Made by a program: the position numbers and the translations under genes. A DNA stretch of 13,700 nt, taken from positions 1-13,700 of the forward strand of contig JBAQUF010000066.1 in the NCBI GenBank assembly GCA_049297375.1, in the 5' to 3' direction. Below are positions 11,761-13,700 of the stretch, piece by piece (the stretch's first letter is position 1; each line of letters begins with the position of its first letter). The DNA is from JAAZNV01 sp049297375. GTDB taxonomy: Bacteria > Patescibacteriota > WWE3 > UBA101185 > UBA10185. The notes beneath the pieces are model-generated. The model was not told the DNA's origin. It made no database searches and saw only the letters and a program-made list of their open reading frames with translations.

Positions 11761-12201
11761 ATGGCAGTAGTTAAAAAAGGTAAAAAAATAAAAGCAGTAG
11801 TTAAACTTGCAGTTGATGCTGGAAAAGCAACACCAGCACCTCCAATAGGACCTGCACTTGGACAACATGGTGTGTCCATAATGGATTTCTGCAAGGAGTT
11901 TAATGCTAGAACCACAAAGATGGAAGGTAATATTATTCCTGTTTTATTGACAGTGTACGAGGATAGAACCTTCACTTTTATCACTAAAACACCAGTTTCT
12001 ACTCATTTAATAAAGAAGGCTTTAAAGCTACAAAAAGGATCAGCTACTCCAAATAAAGAAAGGGTCGGAAAGTTAACTAAATATCAACTTGAAGAAATTG
12101 CTAAGGAAAAAATGCCTGATTTAAATACTAAAAATTTAGAAGAAGCAGTAAAGATAATAGAAGGAACTGCCAAATCAATGGGAGTTGAAATAGAAAAATG
12201 A
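11761..12201 (+). CDS. rplK: 50S ribosomal protein L11 (uL11)
   Basis: uL11 forms the base of the L7/L12 stalk and the factor-binding GTPase centre with 23S rRNA. The N-terminal domain shows KLAVDAGKATPAPPIGPALGQHG (family signature, residues about 17-39) and the C-terminal rRNA-binding domain shows KTPVSTHLIKKALKLQKGS and the closing GTAKSMGVEI. At 146 residues it has normal length. An SD (AAAGGA) lies six bases before the ATG. It overlaps rplA by four bases (ATGA). Confidence 0.98.
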   Translation: MAVVKKGKKIKAVVKLAVDAGKATPAPPIGPALGQHGVSIMDFCKEFNARTTKMEGNIIPVLLTVYEDRTFTFITKTPVSTHLIKKALKLQKGSATPNKERVGKLTKYQLEEIAKEKMPDLNTKNLEEAVKIIEGTAKSMGVEIEK

Positions 12202-12851
12202 AAAAGATAAAAATTGAAAGAGATACAAAAGAATATACATTAAGTGAGGCTATTAAAAAGGTTAAGGCAGAATCAAAAACAAAGTTTGATGCTAGCGTTG
12301 AACTCCATATTAATCTTGATCTTGATCCTACCAAGCAGAGTGTAAGGTTTTCAGTAGATCTCCCATCTGGAACAGGAAAAACAAAAAAGATTGCAGTACT
12401 TTCAAACGGAAAGGCAGAGGGGGCAGATATCATTTTAGACGAATCAAGTCTTTCTAAAATAGAAAGTGGAAAGATAAGACCAAATGTTGATTTTGAAGTG
12501 TTTATTACTGAGCCAAAATTTATGCCTTTGCTTGCTAAATATGCAAGAATTCTAGGTCCAGCAGGGGTTATGCCTAACCCAAAAAATGGTACAGTAACAG
12601 AGGATATTAATAAAGCTATAGAACAATTTAAAAAGGGAAAAGTAGAAGTTAAAACTGAAAAACTTGCACCCCTTATTCACACAACAATAGGTAAAGTGAG
12701 TTTCGAAGAAAAGGCTCTAGAAGAAAACTTTAAAGAAATAGTTAACATGTTAAAACAAAACAAGCCTGCAAAAGCAAATCCTTTATGGATTAAGGATATG
12801 TATCTTACCTCATCAATGGGACCATCCGTAAAAGTAAAAATTGAAGAATAG
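12198..12851 (+). CDS. rplA: 50S ribosomal protein L1 (uL1)
   Basis: uL1 forms the mobile stalk at the E site and in many bacteria represses its own L11 operon by binding the mRNA. Family features: the N-terminal SEAIKKVKAESKTKFDASVE segment with HINLDLDPTKQSVR, the FMPLLAKYARILGPAGVMPNPKNGTV signature at about 113-137, and the C-terminal PLIHTTIGKVSF block. At 217 residues it is slightly shorter than the roughly 230 of E. coli, mainly at the N-terminus. It starts within the rplK stop. The usual next genes, rplJ and rplL, are absent: the operon ends against convergent atpC, with no clear terminator in the 64-base interval. Confidence 0.97.
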   Translation: MKKIKIERDTKEYTLSEAIKKVKAESKTKFDASVELHINLDLDPTKQSVRFSVDLPSGTGKTKKIAVLSNGKAEGADIILDESSLSKIESGKIRPNVDFEVFITEPKFMPLLAKYARILGPAGVMPNPKNGTVTEDINKAIEQFKKGKVEVKTEKLAPLIHTTIGKVSFEEKALEENFKEIVNMLKQNKPAKANPLWIKDMYLTSSMGPSVKVKIEE

Positions 12852-12915
12852 TTTTTGTACACCAGTCTAAACTTTATACTCTCCAGTATTTATCATATTG
12901 TTTTATTTTCTTCTA

Positions 12916-13182
12916 TTAAATCCCAACATGCACATCAACTTTGTTAGATAATACGTATAACACTCCTTTTTCGATATCAAACTTTTTTTCTGTTGGAAGA
13001 CCTTTGTCCAAAATAACATAATCAGATATTAAGGTAATAAAATTTGTGTGAAGTGGAAGAATATCAAATACCCCTCTTTCATTTTTGCTACTCACAGTTT
13101 TTACAGACCCATCAAATAGAATCTTATCCTTAGACTTTATACTCACCATTAGTATGACATTTGTTTCTATTTTATTTGTCAT
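12916..13182 (-). CDS. atpC: ATP synthase epsilon subunit, N-terminal beta domain only
   Basis: Epsilon is part of the rotating central stalk of F-type ATP synthase. The 88 residues cover the beta-sandwich domain: KDKILFDGSVKTVSSKNERG, then FDILPLHTNFITLIS (compare the family pattern G-x-x-GILPxHxPxxx-L) and a final strand KGVLYVLSNKVDVHV. The C-terminal helical hairpin that inhibits ATP hydrolysis in E. coli-type epsilon is missing, as the usual length is about 130-140. It overlaps the atpD stop by four bases (ATGA), the standard atpD-atpC order. Sequence divergence makes this call depend partly on position. Confidence 0.87.
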   Translation of the reverse strand: MTNKIETNVILMVSIKSKDKILFDGSVKTVSSKNERGVFDILPLHTNFITLISDYVILDKGLPTEKKFDIEKGVLYVLSNKVDVHVGI

Positions 13183-13700
13183 TCCTTGTCAATATCAAGT
13201 AAACTACCTATGAACATAAATTTATCTTCCGATAAGGTATCATATTTACCATCTAATATATCTTTTACATCATTTATCGTATTTTCAACTGATACATATA
13301 CCCCCTTCCTTCCAGTTTGTGCTTCAGTAACAAAGAAGTTTTGGGTCATATAATTCTTAACTTTGTTAGCTCTTTGATACATTATCCTATCTTCGTCAGA
13401 TAATTCAGACTCTCCAACAAGTGATACTATTCTCTCGAGCAACTCTGCTTTCTTTAAGAGACTCTTTGCTGTATTTGCTACAAAGTAATGCTTTGATGAC
13501 ACATTCTTTGGAGTTAAGGCATCTGAGTCGGAATTAAGAATATCAACAGCAGGTAATTTCCCGTCCTTATAGGCATCTCTTGAGAGAACAATGGAGGAAT
13601 CAAGATAACCAAATACAGACTGGGCTGCTTGGTCAAACAAGTCATCTTCAGGAAGGTAAATAGCTTCTATAGTTGTAATAGAATTATTATTCTTGGAAAC
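13179..13700 (-). CDS. atpD: ATP synthase F1 beta subunit, C-terminal part (starts outside the window)
   Basis: Beta carries the catalytic nucleotide sites of F1. The frame is open to base 13700, so the N-terminal and P-loop parts are missing only because the window ends. The visible 173 residues match the family: SITTIEAIYLPEDDL, SSIVLSRDAYKDGKLPAVD, the four-residue HYFV and LLKKAELLERIVSLVG helices, SELSDEDRIMYQRANKVKNYM, NFFVTEAQTGRKGVYVS, and the C-terminal LDGKYDTLSEDKFMFIGSLL. An apparent TTG start at 13640 is internal and should not be used. It is followed by atpC. Confidence 0.96.
   Translation of the reverse strand, partial: VSKNNNSITTIEAIYLPEDDLFDQAAQSVFGYLDSSIVLSRDAYKDGKLPAVDILNSDSDALTPKNVSSKHYFVANTAKSLLKKAELLERIVSLVGESELSDEDRIMYQRANKVKNYMTQNFFVTEAQTGRKGVYVSVENTINDVKDILDGKYDTLSEDKFMFIGSLLDIDKE

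Noticed and set aside
12852..12915. A terminator or L10-type leader between rplA and atpC.
   Set aside because: Only weak pairings such as CCAGT repeats are present; no hairpin with a T-run on either strand.
13179..13640. A separate 153-residue gene starting at TTG 13640.
   Set aside because: The same frame continues upstream to the window edge with F1 beta sequence, so this is the 3' part of atpD.
1..13700. CRISPR array, insertion sequence, phage or integron signatures.
   Set aside because: No regularly spaced repeats, no transposase, integrase or cas gene, and no terminal inverted repeats flanking the inserted-looking units were seen by eye.

Overview
The window looks like a stretch of core chromosome from a small-genome, AT-rich bacterium, most likely a Candidate Phyla Radiation (Patescibacteria) member and perhaps a Microgenomates-type lineage. 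That placement is inferred from low GC, compact or oddly tailed housekeeping proteins (S2 with a long charged tail, a short epsilon subunit, a divergent FolD), many starts without a Shine-Dalgarno (SD), and the look of the EF-Ts and L28 sequences. TGA serves as a stop (def, atpD), which argues against the CPR groups that read TGA as glycine. No marker search was possible.

Layout. 1-4718 is mostly minus strand: topA (4718-2568), tdk (2445-1873), rpsB (1360-419) and the start of tsf (370-1, running off the edge). A roughly 500-base gap between tdk and rpsB holds a plus-strand candidate structured RNA with its own promoter and terminator. 4781-6589 is plus strand: a 71-residue two-helix membrane protein with its own promoter and terminator, then the overlapping pair def-fmt. 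rpmB and a Cys-rich 73-residue protein follow on the minus strand. 7228-7875 is a plus-strand tRNA-Thr(UGU), tRNA-Tyr(GUA), mscL, tRNA-Thr(GGU) unit ending at a bidirectional terminator. 7933-10832 is minus strand: a small lipoprotein, folD, a nucleotidyltransferase-fold protein, a second candidate RNA (about 10160-9960) and an M50 (site-2 type) protease. 10851-12851 is the plus-strand secE-nusG-rplK-rplA operon. It converges on atpC and the 3' part of atpD (13700-12916).

How the genes fit together. Ribosomal proteins S2, L28, L11 and L1, EF-Ts, NusG, SecE, Fmt, Def and FolD form a translation, transcription and secretion core. FolD-type chemistry would supply the formyl group Fmt uses on initiator tRNA, and Def removes it. 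TopA, Tdk, MscL, the M50 protease and ATP synthase complete a housekeeping set.

Two patterns stand out. First, several single-gene units (tdk, the 71-residue membrane protein, the Cys-rich protein, the lipoprotein, the nucleotidyltransferase) carry good SDs and end at hairpin terminators, and most have recognisable promoters. All but the membrane protein are also richer in GC than their neighbours. Second, several core genes (secE, folD, def, rpmB, the M50 protease) have a -10-like box 6-10 bases before the start codon, as in leaderless transcripts. The two candidate non-coding RNAs are the least explained elements here.
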